Origin: G020344215 sp039586575
GTDB taxonomy: Bacteria; Gemmatimonadota; Gemmatimonadetes; Palauibacterales; KS3-K002
DNA: 64,000 nucleotides
Direction: 5' to 3'
NCBI GenBank assembly: GCA_039586575.1
Contig: JBDHKD010000007.1
Location: 62,001-126,000 of the forward strand
Shown here: positions 7,997-19,213 of the stretch, piece after piece
Numbering within the stretch: the stretch's first letter is position 1
How the letters are laid out: every line of letters starts with the position of its first letter
Notes under the pieces: generated by a model
What the model saw: only the letters and a program-made list of their open reading frames with translations
Told to the model about the DNA's origin: nothing
Database searches by the model: none
Program-made: the position numbers and the translations under genes

Positions 7997-9376
7997 CTAG
8001 CTGTCCGCCTCCCGTTTCGCGCGCCGCCGTGCCGCCCACGCCTCGAGCCGTTTGGCGATCTCCGACTCGAAGCCGCGGCCGCTCGGTCGGTAGAAGCGGC
8101 GGCCCGCTAGCGATTCGGGCAGGTAGTCCTGAGGCGCGATGGCGTCGGGCTCGTCGTGATCGTACTTGTAACCGCTGCCGTAACCCAGGTCCTTCATCAG
8201 GCGTGTAGGTGCGTTGCGGATATGCAGCGGTACGGGCTCGGCGGGTGTCTCGCGGGCGAGCGCCGCAGCCTGGCCGAAAGCCTTGTAGATCCGGTTCGAC
8301 TTGGGGGCGGTCGCCAGGTAGACACAGGCCTCGGCCAGAGCGAGCTCGCCCTCCGGCGAGCCGAGAAAGTGGTAGGCGTCCTTGGCGGCGACCGCGATCG
8401 ACAGCGCGCGGGGATCGGCGAGTCCGATGTCTTCACTGGCCATCCGAACCATGCGCCGCGCGATATACAGCGGGTCCTCGCCGCCATCCAGCATGCGGGC
8501 CAGCCAGTAGAGCGCTCCGTCCGGATCGGAGCCCCTGACCGCCTTGTGCAGCGCCGAGATCAGGTTGTAGTGCGCTTCCCCCGTCTTGTCGTAATGCGCC
8601 CAGCGCTTTTGTAGCGACTCGGCGGCAATCTCGAGGTTGACGCGTCCTGCCCGGCCCACGATCGAGGCGGCGATCTCGAGCGCCGACAGGGCACGTCGGG
8701 CATCGCCGTCGGCGGCATGGGCCAGGAACTCCAGCGCATCCTCGTCGACCTCGAGGCTCGCTTTGCCCAGTCCCCGCCCCTCATCCCTCAGCGCCCGCTT
8801 GCAGATCGTGCGGATGTCGCTCTCGCTGAGCGGCTGCAGCACCAGCACGCGCGAGCGGCTCAGCAATGCACTGATGACCTCGAAACTGGGATTCTCGGTG
8901 GTGGCCCCTATCAGGATGACGGTCCCAGCTTCGACGTGCGGCAAGAAGGCGTCCTGTTGAGCCTTGTTGAAGCGGTGGATCTCATCGCAGAACAAGATCG
9001 TACGCCGCCCCGTCGCTCGCAGCCGCTCGCCCGCTTCCGCGATGATCTGGCGAACCCGCGGTACCCCTTCGGTGACCGCGCTGAACGGGATGAACGCGGC
9101 GTTCGTTCGGTCGGCTATGATGCGCGCCAGTGTCGTCTTGCCGCTGCCGGGCGGCCCCCAGAAGATCAGCGACTGGAGTTCATCGCGCTCGATCATCTCG
9201 CGCAGGATGCGGCCGGGTCCTACGAGGTGTTCCTGCCCGAGGAACTCTTCCAGGTTACGCGGCCGCATGCGCGTCGCCAGCGGTGCCGCCGGCGAGCTTT
9301 CATCAGCGATCCCGGGGCGCGAGCCCCGATCCGAGCCCGCTGTCGGGAAGAGGTCCAGCTCTTCCTTCCTGCCCAT
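7997..9376 (-). CDS. rarA: Replication-associated recombination protein A (AAA+ ATPase)
   Basis: RarA (MgsA) is a clamp-loader-like AAA+ ATPase that acts at stalled replication forks. The protein has 459 residues and a good ribosome binding site (GGAGGACTAGCG before ATG). It shows RPRNLEEFLGQEHL, Walker A WGPPGSGKTT at 73-82, Walker B FCDEIHRFNKAQQDAF, sensor 1 GATTENPSFE, and the C-terminal tetramerisation region with KRWAHYDKTGEAHYNL, ARRMVRMASEDIGLADP and GYKYDHD, which are highly typical. It follows cca by 2 bases. A 180-base gap with no gene separates it from hflX. Confidence 0.95.
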   Translation of the reverse strand: MGRKEELDLFPTAGSDRGSRPGIADESSPAAPLATRMRPRNLEEFLGQEHLVGPGRILREMIERDELQSLIFWGPPGSGKTTLARIIADRTNAAFIPFSAVTEGVPRVRQIIAEAGERLRATGRRTILFCDEIHRFNKAQQDAFLPHVEAGTVILIGATTENPSFEVISALLSRSRVLVLQPLSESDIRTICKRALRDEGRGLGKASLEVDEDALEFLAHAADGDARRALSALEIAASIVGRAGRVNLEIAAESLQKRWAHYDKTGEAHYNLISALHKAVRGSDPDGALYWLARMLDGGEDPLYIARRMVRMASEDIGLADPRALSIAVAAKDAYHFLGSPEGELALAEACVYLATAPKSNRIYKAFGQAAALARETPAEPVPLHIRNAPTRLMKDLGYGSGYKYDHDEPDAIAPQDYLPESLAGRRFYRPSGRGFESEIAKRLEAWAARRRAKREADS

Positions 9377-9378
9377 CG

Positions 9379-10662
9379 CTAGTCCTCCACCTGCCGTCGG
9401 GCCCGTTCGAGCAGCATCTCGCGCCGGTTGAGCGTCGGGTCTTCAATCACCGCGTCCAGACAGGCCTCCAGGATACGGGCGAAATCGGGGCCGGGTCGCA
9501 GTCCGAGCGCCTTGAGGTCGTTACCGTCGATCGCGAGGTCGGCAACGGTTACCGGCTCGCCACGGCGCATGATCCCGAGGATCGTTCGCGCCTGCCCGGC
9601 GATCAGCGAACGCTCTTCCGCGCCAGCCCCACGCGCCGCCTCGCTCTTGAAGTGCAGCCACAGCGCATCGCGCGCGTTCTCCGGGCTGACCTGCCGGAGC
9701 CAACGGCGTGCGGCCGTCACGTCTTCCGCGCCAGGCAACGGCGAATCGAGTGCCGCGCTCAGCGCCGCCACGCTGCGAAGCTCGGCGTTGGAGAAGCGCA
9801 GCCGCTTCATCAGCGGCTCGATCGTCGGCGCCGCCGGCATAAGCAGCGCCGCCAAGCGCAGCCGCAAGCGGTACGCCGGCAGGCGGTCGATGGTGCCGAG
9901 CGTCACCCGCCAGTCCGCATCATCGATGCCCGATAGCTCCGGTGCCAGGATGGCCAGGGCGCCCGACCTGCGGTAAAGCTCGAGGCTGGAGGACGGCAGC
10001 GGGGCAGCGAGCACCTTGAGGACTTCCTCGCGGACCCGCTCTCCCGACAAGCGGGGCAGCTTCGGCACCGCGCCGGTCAAGGCCTCCCACGTTGCCTGCT
10101 CGATCTCGAGCGCGTAGGCGCCGGCGAAGCGCAGCCCGCGCAGCACGCGCAGGTAATCCTCGGCAAAGCGAACCACCGGCTCACCCACGGCGCGCAACAG
10201 TTTACGCTGCAGGTCTTCCCAACCACCGAACGGATCGTGATAGACGTGCCGCAGCGGATGGTAGGCGATGGCGTTGATTGTGAAGTCACGGCGAGCCAGG
10301 TCGTCGTCGAGTCGCTCGGCGTACTCGACCACCGCGTGACGGCCGTCTGTCTCGATGTCACGGCGAAACGTCGTGACCTCGTAAACGTGTCCGTCCGAAC
10401 CGCGGACGCCGACGGTGCCGAACTGAATGCCCACCGGATACGATGGCCGGAACAGCTTGCTCACCGTCTCCGGCCGCGCGGCTGTAGCCAGATCCCAGTC
10501 CCCGCGTGAGACGTCGAGCAGTGCATCGCGCACGGCTCCACCCACGGCCCAAGTCTCGTAGCCGTGATCTTCCAGCCGTCTGGCTATGGCCGTGACCGCT
10601 TCCGGAACATCGAGCTCGCCGTGCAGACCTCTCACCTCAACCGCAGAGCACGCTGCCGCCAT
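9379..10662 (-). CDS. cca: CCA tRNA nucleotidyltransferase
   Basis: The enzyme adds or repairs the 3' CCA end of tRNAs. The protein has 427 residues of the class II type. Motifs are GGAVRDALL (template-binding), the metal-binding pair DWDLAT, RRDFTINAIAYHP, DPFGGWEDL and RVLRGLRFAGAYALEIE. The later C-terminal half is the helical tRNA-binding part; I see no HD domain signature, so phosphohydrolase activity is not indicated. The tRNA-Gln gene in this window lacks an encoded CCA, which fits a CCA-adding function. The start overlaps the SDR gene by 26 bases, and rarA follows directly. Confidence 0.93.
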   Translation of the reverse strand: MAAACSAVEVRGLHGELDVPEAVTAIARRLEDHGYETWAVGGAVRDALLDVSRGDWDLATAARPETVSKLFRPSYPVGIQFGTVGVRGSDGHVYEVTTFRRDIETDGRHAVVEYAERLDDDLARRDFTINAIAYHPLRHVYHDPFGGWEDLQRKLLRAVGEPVVRFAEDYLRVLRGLRFAGAYALEIEQATWEALTGAVPKLPRLSGERVREEVLKVLAAPLPSSSLELYRRSGALAILAPELSGIDDADWRVTLGTIDRLPAYRLRLRLAALLMPAAPTIEPLMKRLRFSNAELRSVAALSAALDSPLPGAEDVTAARRWLRQVSPENARDALWLHFKSEAARGAGAEERSLIAGQARTILGIMRRGEPVTVADLAIDGNDLKALGLRPGPDFARILEACLDAVIEDPTLNRREMLLERARRQVED

Positions 10663-11410
10663 TAACGTTAAGCACCTCGCCGGTCACGTGGCGCGCCAAC
10701 CTCGAACACAGGAAGAGTATCGGACCGGCCACATCCTCGGCGCTGCCGATCCGGCCCAGCGGGATGTCCGCTATGATGCGCTCGCGCTCACCGGTGGCCA
10801 GCACGGGTTCCGCCATATCCGTGTCTATCCAACCGGGGGCGACCGCGTTGACCGCCACATCCCGCACCGCCAACTCTACCGCCAACGACTTCACGAACGA
10901 GATCACCGCACCCTTCGTCGCCGCGTAGTGGCTGTGGCCCGCCTCGCCGCGCTGGCCCGCCGTCGAGCTGACGATCACGACCTTGCCCCCGTCGGCCATG
11001 CGGCGCGCCGCCTCCCGCACCGAGTAGAACACCGAGTCGAGGTTGACCGCCATCATCTCTTGCCACTGCTCGTCGGACATCTCGACCAGCGGCACATATT
11101 CCGGCGGCCAGATGCCCGCATTGGCCACGAAGATATCGAGCCAACCGAATTCGTCGTCGACCCGCTGGAACAGGGCCGCCACGCCCTCGCGTTGACCCAG
11201 GTCGGCGGCCACTGCCCAGCCTCGACCGCCCGCCTGCTTGACCGCAGCCAGGGCCTGCGCCGCCGCTTCCTCTCGATCGCGGTAGGCGATCCCCACGTCG
11301 GCACCGGCGCGTGCCAACAGTACGGCGGTCGCGCGTCCGATACCTCGTGAACCTCCAGTGACGACCGCCCGCTTTCCCTTCAGATCGATGATCCGCTCCT
11401 TCATTGGCAC
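10637..11410 (-). CDS. Short-chain dehydrogenase/reductase, FabG-like
   Basis: The protein has 257 residues of classical SDR layout: cofactor loop TGGSRGIG at 18-25, NAG in FVANAGIWPP, catalytic Ser in VIVSSTAGQ, and YAATK as the Tyr-x-x-x-Lys pair. The C-terminal VTGEVLNVNGGSVL is typical of 3-oxoacyl-ACP reductase-like members. An Asp after beta-2 is not obvious, while AYRDREEA carries Arg, which suggests NADP(H). There are no fatty-acid synthesis genes beside it, so a FabG role is not established. The start is ATG 11410 or ATG 11404. It overlaps cca by 26 bases and follows the PHP phosphatase gene. Confidence 0.85.
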   Translation of the reverse strand: MPMKERIIDLKGKRAVVTGGSRGIGRATAVLLARAGADVGIAYRDREEAAAQALAAVKQAGGRGWAVAADLGQREGVAALFQRVDDEFGWLDIFVANAGIWPPEYVPLVEMSDEQWQEMMAVNLDSVFYSVREAARRMADGGKVVIVSSTAGQRGEAGHSHYAATKGAVISFVKSLAVELAVRDVAVNAVAPGWIDTDMAEPVLATGERERIIADIPLGRIGSAEDVAGPILFLCSRLARHVTGEVLNVNGGSVLCG

Positions 11411-11429
11411 TCCCTGTCTCGGGCCACCC

Positions 11430-12251
11430 TCAGCGCCGGCGCCTCAGCTTTCGACCCAGGCGGGCGAACAGGCCGCCGTTCATCTCGACCCGGCCCACAC
11501 TCAGCGGCTGTTGGTCCCGCAGGATACGGCGCGGGTTCGTGGAGAGCAGCAACCTGGCTTGTTCTTCGAGGCCGCGGCTTACCAGATAGTCCCAGACGGC
11601 GCCGAGTGAGGGGTTACGTTCTGGTCTGGCGTGATTGTCCGAGGCGATGAGGTCTACCCAGCCATCGGCGAGGAAGCGATGGGACAGCAGGCGGACGGCC
11701 TCACCGTACTCGCCCAGCAAGCTGCCGCTATTCAATTGCACCAGCGCGCCCGCCGCCCGCCAGTCCGCCACCACGCCGTAGCCCTGATCGTAGCCCCAGT
11801 AGCGCTCGGGGTGCACAACTATGGGGACGAACCCGGAGGTGGCGATCCGAGCGAGCGCCTGCGCCGAATGTTCAGGCACGGTGAAAGCATAGAACTCGAC
11901 CAGGGCGAAGCGGCTCGCCGCCAGACGGACGCCGGGGTCCTTCAAGTCGACTTCGGGAGTGTCGAGCTGAATCTCATACCCCCGGTGAAGCTCGAGGTCG
12001 GGCAACAGCTGGCCGGCGCGCTCTACCAACTCCGGCCAGGCGGCGTCGGCGCGCGCTCGGCGCTTCCCGTTCAGGTTTGAGGCGCTCAGGTGCGGGGTCG
12101 CGGCCACGGCGGTGACGCCTTCGGCGAAGAAGATCTCCAGCGTGGCGAGGGCGCTCTCCAGGTCGGGCGCGCCATCATCGACGCCGGGGATCAGATGCGT
12201 GTGCAGGTCCGCCAGCTGCGGTAGCGTGCCACGCCGCCTCTTCCTGGCCAT
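11430..12251 (-). CDS. CpsB/CapC-family PHP-type tyrosine-protein phosphatase
   Basis: The protein has 273 residues. LADLHTHLIPGVDDGAPD is the PHP-domain metal motif (HxH) as in CpsB/YwqE. Further metal sites are ATPHLSASN, an FYAFTVPEH segment, IVVHPERYWGY, and the late ASDNHARPERNPSLG with Asp-x-x-His. In Gram-positive and many other bacteria such enzymes dephosphorylate BY-kinases of the Wzc/CpsD type and so control capsule or exopolysaccharide export. A BY-kinase with a C-terminal Tyr cluster lies at 59594-61882 and is a possible partner, though not adjacent. The gene follows a small unknown gene in the alaS operon. Confidence 0.88.
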   Translation of the reverse strand: MARKRRRGTLPQLADLHTHLIPGVDDGAPDLESALATLEIFFAEGVTAVAATPHLSASNLNGKRRARADAAWPELVERAGQLLPDLELHRGYEIQLDTPEVDLKDPGVRLAASRFALVEFYAFTVPEHSAQALARIATSGFVPIVVHPERYWGYDQGYGVVADWRAAGALVQLNSGSLLGEYGEAVRLLSHRFLADGWVDLIASDNHARPERNPSLGAVWDYLVSRGLEEQARLLLSTNPRRILRDQQPLSVGRVEMNGGLFARLGRKLRRRR

Positions 12252-12265
12252 CCGTCGTGTGTTCG

Positions 12266-12591
12266 TCAGCCCCTCCCCGCCCAGCGCACAGCCATACGGC
12301 CCAGCTCGCCGCCCGGCCCCATCGCCTCACAACGTCCGGCCAAAGACTCGGGATGCGAGTACGCCGCCGCTTCACATGCCAGAGTCAGCAGCCCATCCGC
12401 CACCAGCAGGTCGAGTGCGGCCTCCCGGCTTTCCACGCGGCTCCTCACGTCGTCCAGAGTGGCGCGGGCCGCAGCGAGCAACGCGTCGCACAACTCAAGG
12501 CCGGGGTCGATCGCTGCCACTACCGAGCGAAGGCGATCCTGCAGCGGCGCTGGCGATGCGTCGAGCCGCGCCTCGAGCCACGCCGCGACCA

Positions 12592-12595
<4 letters not shown>
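12266..12595 (-). CDS. Small helical protein of unknown function in the alaS operon
   Basis: The protein has 109 residues from GTG 12595, or 108 from the ATG at 12592; both overlap the alaS stop (TGATG), so translation is coupled. It is Ala/Leu/Glu-rich and helical in appearance, with no signal peptide, membrane segment or metal motif. The segment SRVESREAALDLLVADGLLTLACEAAA looks like paired helices. I recognise no family. The tight placement between alaS and the PHP phosphatase supports that it is real. Confidence 0.6.
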
Positions 12596-15231
<2,636 letters not shown>

Positions 15232-15485
15232 CTATCCGAAACCCGTGGTCGGTGGTCGGCGAGCCGGTAGCCCGTAGGTTGGCCCACAGATGAGCGGCCC
15301 GACGCCTGCCGCATACCAGCCCCAAAACCCTGTAATTGAGTGAATATGACTGAAGGCACAGGGGTTCTCAAGCTCAGCGCCACTGGCCGCTCGCCGGTGC
15401 CGGCCCCATTATAGGCGCCTGAATGCCCATTATTTCGCTTGCGGCCTTGGCACGGGCTCGTCCGCCCCAAGTAGGAGCACCGAAC

Positions 15486-18314
15486 ATGAGACGCTCACCC
15501 TTGTCGCTGATCCTCGGCGCCATCGCCCTGCTCGGCCCCGTGCTCCCCGGCGCGGCCCAGCAGACGACACCCGACAGCCCGCTGCCGGTGGATCCGGCGG
15601 TCACGGTCGGCGAGCTCGGCAACGGTCTCCGCTACTACATCCGTGAGAACCGGGAACCGCGGGAGCGGGCGGAGCTGCGCCTGGCGGTGAAGACCGGCTC
15701 GGTGCTCGAGGACGAGAACCAGCTGGGGCTGGCCCACTTCGTCGAGCACATGGCGTTCAATGGCACCACCCACTTCGAGAGGCAGGAGCTGATCAATTAC
15801 CTGGAGGGGATCGGCATGCGGTTCGGGCCGGAGCTCAACGCCTACACGAGCTTCGACGAGACGGTGTACGAGTTGAAGGTGCCGACGGACAGCGCCGAGG
15901 TCGTCACCACCGCCTTCCAGATCCTCGAGGATTGGGCACACGGCCTGCTCTTCGACGCGGAGGAGATCGACAAAGAGCGCGGCGTAGTGATCGAGGAGTG
16001 GCGGCGCGGTCGCGGCGCCGGCGCCCGGATCCGGGACCAGCAGCTGCCGATCCTCTTCCAGGGCTCGCGCTACGCCGAGCGCCTCCCGATCGGTGACCCC
16101 GAAATCCTCGAGAGCTTCGAGCACGAGACGCTCAGGCGTTTCTACCGCGACTGGTACCGCCCCGATCTCATGGCGGTGATCGCCGTTGGCGATTTCGAGG
16201 CGTCCGAGATCGAGGGGCTGATCAAGAAGCATTTCAGCGGTCTGACGAACCCCGCTGACGCGCGAGAACGGCCCAGCTTTCCGGTACCCGACCACGAGGA
16301 GACCCTGTTCGCAGTCGCCACCGATCCGGAGGCGACCTTCAACGCGGTGTCGGTCTACTGGAAGCACCCGGCGCGGGAAGAGGGCACGGTGGGCGCCTAC
16401 CGAACCGCGATCATCGAGTCGCTCTACAACATAATGCTCAACCAGCGCCTGTTCGAGCTCACCCAGCAGGCCGACCCGCCGTTCCTCGGCGCCTCCTCCG
16501 GCCAGGGCCGCTTCATCGGCGCCAAGGAAGTCTACGTACTGGGCGCCGGCGTCCAGGACAACGGGCACGAGCGCGGCCTCGAGACGCTGCTCACCGAGGC
16601 GCAGCGAGTCCGGACACATGGTTTCACCGAGTCGGAGTTGGAACGCCAGAAGGCCGAGCTGCTGCGGGCGTACGAGCGAGCCTACGCGGAACGGGAGAAG
16701 ACCGAGTCGCCGATCTACGCCGCCGAGTACATTCGCGCCTTTCTCTACGACGAACCGATACCGGGCATCGCCTACGAATTCGAGCTCCACCAGGAACTGG
16801 TTCCCGGCATCCAGCTGGAGGAGGTCAACCGGCTAGCGCGCCAGTGGATCACCGCGGGCAACCGGGTGATCATGGCCAGCGGGCCGGAGAAGGAGGGCGT
16901 GCGTGTCCCGAGCGACGAAGAGTTCCTCGCCGTGTTCGCCGCTGTGGAAGGGGCAGAGATCGCCGCTTACGAGGACGCGGCCAGCGAGGCCCCGCTCGTC
17001 GCCCGGGTCCCGGCACCGGCCGAGATCGTCGAGACCGAGTACATCGAGGAACTCGACGTGCATCGCTGGCGGCTGGCCAACGGCGTCCGCGTATTGCTCA
17101 AGCCCACCGACTTCAAGGACGACGAGATCCAATTCAGCGCCTGGAGCCCGGGCGGTTCGTCGCTGGCCAGCGACGCAGAGTACGTCGCCGCTACGACCGC
17201 CGCGACCGTCGTCGGCCTCGGTGGCGTCGGCGAGTTCAGCCTGGTCGACCTGGAGAAGAAACTGGCCGGCAAGGTCGTGCGGGTGACGCCCTCGATCGGC
17301 TCGCTGGCCGAGAGCATGGGCGGCAGCGCTTCGCCGGTCGACGTGGAGACGATGTTCCAGCTCATCTACCTGTACTTCACCGCGCCGCGCCGCGACAGTA
17401 CCGCGTTCCTGTCCTTCCAGTCACGCATCCAGGCGTTCCTGGCGAACCGCAGTGCCGATCCGACGTCCGCCTTCCGCGACACGCTCAACGTCACGCTCAC
17501 TCAAGGCCACTTCCGGACCCGACCGCCGAGCGCCGAGCTTTACGGTGAGATGGACCTCGACGTCTCGTTCGACTTCTATCGGGAGCGCTTCGCCGACGCC
17601 TGCGACTTCACCTTCGTCTTCGTCGGCACCTTCGATCCCGACAGCCTGAGGCCGCTCGTCGAGACGTACCTCGGCGGACTGCCGGCCAGCGATCGTGAGG
17701 AGAGCTGGCGCGACGAGGGGGTCCGCTACCCCAGCGGGGTGATCGAGAAGTCCGTCTACCGGGGCATCGAGCCGAAGAGCGAGACGCAGATCATCTTTAC
17801 CGGGCCCTTTGAGTGGACGCGCGAGAACCGCTTCGCGATTCGCGCCCTGGGCAGCGTGTTGCGCATTCGGCTCCGCGAGGTCCTACGCGAGGACATGGGC
17901 GGAACCTACGGCGTCAGCGTCGGCGGCGGCGGCAGCCGCGACCCGATCCCCGACTACCAGTTCAGCATCGGTTTCGGTACGGCGCCCGAGCGGCTCGACG
18001 AGCTGGTCGGCGTCGTCTTCACCCAGATCGACAGCCTCAAGACCTTCGGTCCCTCGCAGCAGGACATCGACAAGGTGAAGGAGCAGCAGCGTCGCCAAAG
18101 GGAAGTCGACCTGCGCGAGAACAGCTACTGGCTGGGCCAGCTACTCGCTCATGAGCGCTACGGGCTCGACCCGCGGAACATCCTCGACTATGGGGAGCTG
18201 ATCGACGGACTGACCGCCGAGTTGGTGCAGGAGGCGGCGGTCCGTTATTTGAACACGGAGAACTACGTCAGGGTGTCGCTCTATCCCGAGCAGGGAGAGG
18301 CGGGGAATCAGTAG
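15486..18314 (+). CDS. Secreted M16-family zinc peptidase, two-domain pitrilysin type
   Basis: From the ATG at 15486 the protein has 942 residues; GTAGGAG lies 9 bases before this start, and the longer open frame upstream (15423) lacks a site. MRRSPLSLILGAIALLGPVLPGAAQQ is a signal peptide. The inverted zinc motif HxxEH is HFVEH at 84-88, and the downstream Glu is in the ERGVVIEEW region. The second half (from about residue 510) repeats the M16 fold without HxxEH, as in pitrilysin and other periplasmic M16B proteins. These enzymes degrade peptides in the periplasm or process exported proteins. It stands alone, transcribed away from alaS; a gap with tandem repeats follows. Confidence 0.93.
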   Translation: MRRSPLSLILGAIALLGPVLPGAAQQTTPDSPLPVDPAVTVGELGNGLRYYIRENREPRERAELRLAVKTGSVLEDENQLGLAHFVEHMAFNGTTHFERQELINYLEGIGMRFGPELNAYTSFDETVYELKVPTDSAEVVTTAFQILEDWAHGLLFDAEEIDKERGVVIEEWRRGRGAGARIRDQQLPILFQGSRYAERLPIGDPEILESFEHETLRRFYRDWYRPDLMAVIAVGDFEASEIEGLIKKHFSGLTNPADARERPSFPVPDHEETLFAVATDPEATFNAVSVYWKHPAREEGTVGAYRTAIIESLYNIMLNQRLFELTQQADPPFLGASSGQGRFIGAKEVYVLGAGVQDNGHERGLETLLTEAQRVRTHGFTESELERQKAELLRAYERAYAEREKTESPIYAAEYIRAFLYDEPIPGIAYEFELHQELVPGIQLEEVNRLARQWITAGNRVIMASGPEKEGVRVPSDEEFLAVFAAVEGAEIAAYEDAASEAPLVARVPAPAEIVETEYIEELDVHRWRLANGVRVLLKPTDFKDDEIQFSAWSPGGSSLASDAEYVAATTAATVVGLGGVGEFSLVDLEKKLAGKVVRVTPSIGSLAESMGGSASPVDVETMFQLIYLYFTAPRRDSTAFLSFQSRIQAFLANRSADPTSAFRDTLNVTLTQGHFRTRPPSAELYGEMDLDVSFDFYRERFADACDFTFVFVGTFDPDSLRPLVETYLGGLPASDREESWRDEGVRYPSGVIEKSVYRGIEPKSETQIIFTGPFEWTRENRFAIRALGSVLRIRLREVLREDMGGTYGVSVGGGGSRDPIPDYQFSIGFGTAPERLDELVGVVFTQIDSLKTFGPSQQDIDKVKEQQRRQREVDLRENSYWLGQLLAHERYGLDPRNILDYGELIDGLTAELVQEAAVRYLNTENYVRVSLYPEQGEAGNQ

Positions 18315-18432
18315 ACCGGTAGGTCAGTGACTCGCTGACCGTCTTGTCACCGATGGTCCGATGGGCACGTATGGATGCATGAGTACTGAGTACTGAGTAC
18401 TGATCACTGATTACCGATCACTGAGCACTACC
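18311..18432. repeat. Intergenic gap with GTAGGTCAGT word and a 7-bp tandem repeat
   Basis: Just after the M16 stop a small inverted repeat GGTCAG-tgactcg-CTGACC is seen (18332-18350) within GGTAGGTCAGTGACTC. From 18381 to 18429 there are seven 7-base units: GAGTACT three times, then GATCACT, GATTACC, GATCACT and GAGCACT. The array ends three bases before the ATG of the GDPD gene, so it occupies the place of a ribosome binding site. The words resemble the repeat arrays at 33181 and 37855. The array is poorer in GC than the surrounding genes. Confidence 0.8.
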
Positions 18433-19209
18433 ATGCGTCCGCTCGACATACCCGAAGGCGTCACGCTCAAGCCACCCAAGCTGATCGCGCATCGCGGCTA
18501 CGCCCTGCGCTATCCGGAGAACACTCTGGAGAGTCTGACGGCGGCCATCGAGGCCGGCGCCGGGTACGTGGAGTTCGACGTCCAGCTGACCAAGGACGGT
18601 GTGCCGGTGCTGATGCACGACGCCGACCTCTGGCGCACCGCCCGGGTAGACCGCAGCGTCCTCGAGATGACGCTCGAGCAATTGAAGGACGCCTGGGTCA
18701 ACGAGACGGCGCGCTTCGGCCCCAAGTTCGGCGAGATACACGTGCCGACGCTCGATGAAGCGGCCGCCCTACTGCAGAAGCATCCGGGGGTGACGGCGTT
18801 CGTGGAGGTCAAGCGCGAGAGCCTCGGCCGTTTCGGCAGCGGCCCTGTCGTGGAGCGGATCCTGGAGGCGATCGAGCCGATCCTCTCCCGTTGTGTCATC
18901 ATCTCCTTTGCCCTGGAAGCGATCCGAGCGGCTCGGGAGCGGGACGCGCCCAGCGTCGGTTGGGTGCTGGCCGAGTGGAACCTGTTGGCCCGCGAGGCGG
19001 CGGAGCGATTCCAACCGGAGTATATCTTCTGCAACTACCGGGAGATCCCGGACGACGAGGGACTATGGCCGGGCCCCTGGAGCTGGGCGCTCTACGAGGT
19101 CGTCGATCCCGATCTCGCCCTCGGGCTCGCCGCTCGCGGCGCGGCGTTCATCGAGACGATGGCGATCGCGGAGATGCTGAGCGACCTGCGACTCGCACCG
19201 GGGCGGTGA
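18433..19209 (+). CDS. Glycerophosphodiester phosphodiesterase
   Basis: The protein has 258 residues. It hydrolyses glycerophosphodiesters from phospholipid breakdown to glycerol 3-phosphate and an alcohol. GDPD motifs are present: LIAHRGYALRYPENT near the N-terminus (catalytic His and Arg, with Glu), EFDVQLTKDGVPVLMHD with the metal-binding Glu/Asp and second His, and a late EVKRES strand. There is no signal peptide, so it is probably cytoplasmic. The start has no visible Shine-Dalgarno because a 7-bp repeat array abuts it. The GlpD-like gene follows 4 bases on and would use the glycerol 3-phosphate formed. Confidence 0.93.
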   Translation: MRPLDIPEGVTLKPPKLIAHRGYALRYPENTLESLTAAIEAGAGYVEFDVQLTKDGVPVLMHDADLWRTARVDRSVLEMTLEQLKDAWVNETARFGPKFGEIHVPTLDEAAALLQKHPGVTAFVEVKRESLGRFGSGPVVERILEAIEPILSRCVIISFALEAIRAARERDAPSVGWVLAEWNLLAREAAERFQPEYIFCNYREIPDDEGLWPGPWSWALYEVVDPDLALGLAARGAAFIETMAIAEMLSDLRLAPGR

Positions 19210-19213
19210 TGTC

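Noticed and set aside
15495..16790. 431-codon minus-strand open frame
   Set aside because: It lies wholly opposite the M16 peptidase, whose motifs are unmistakable.
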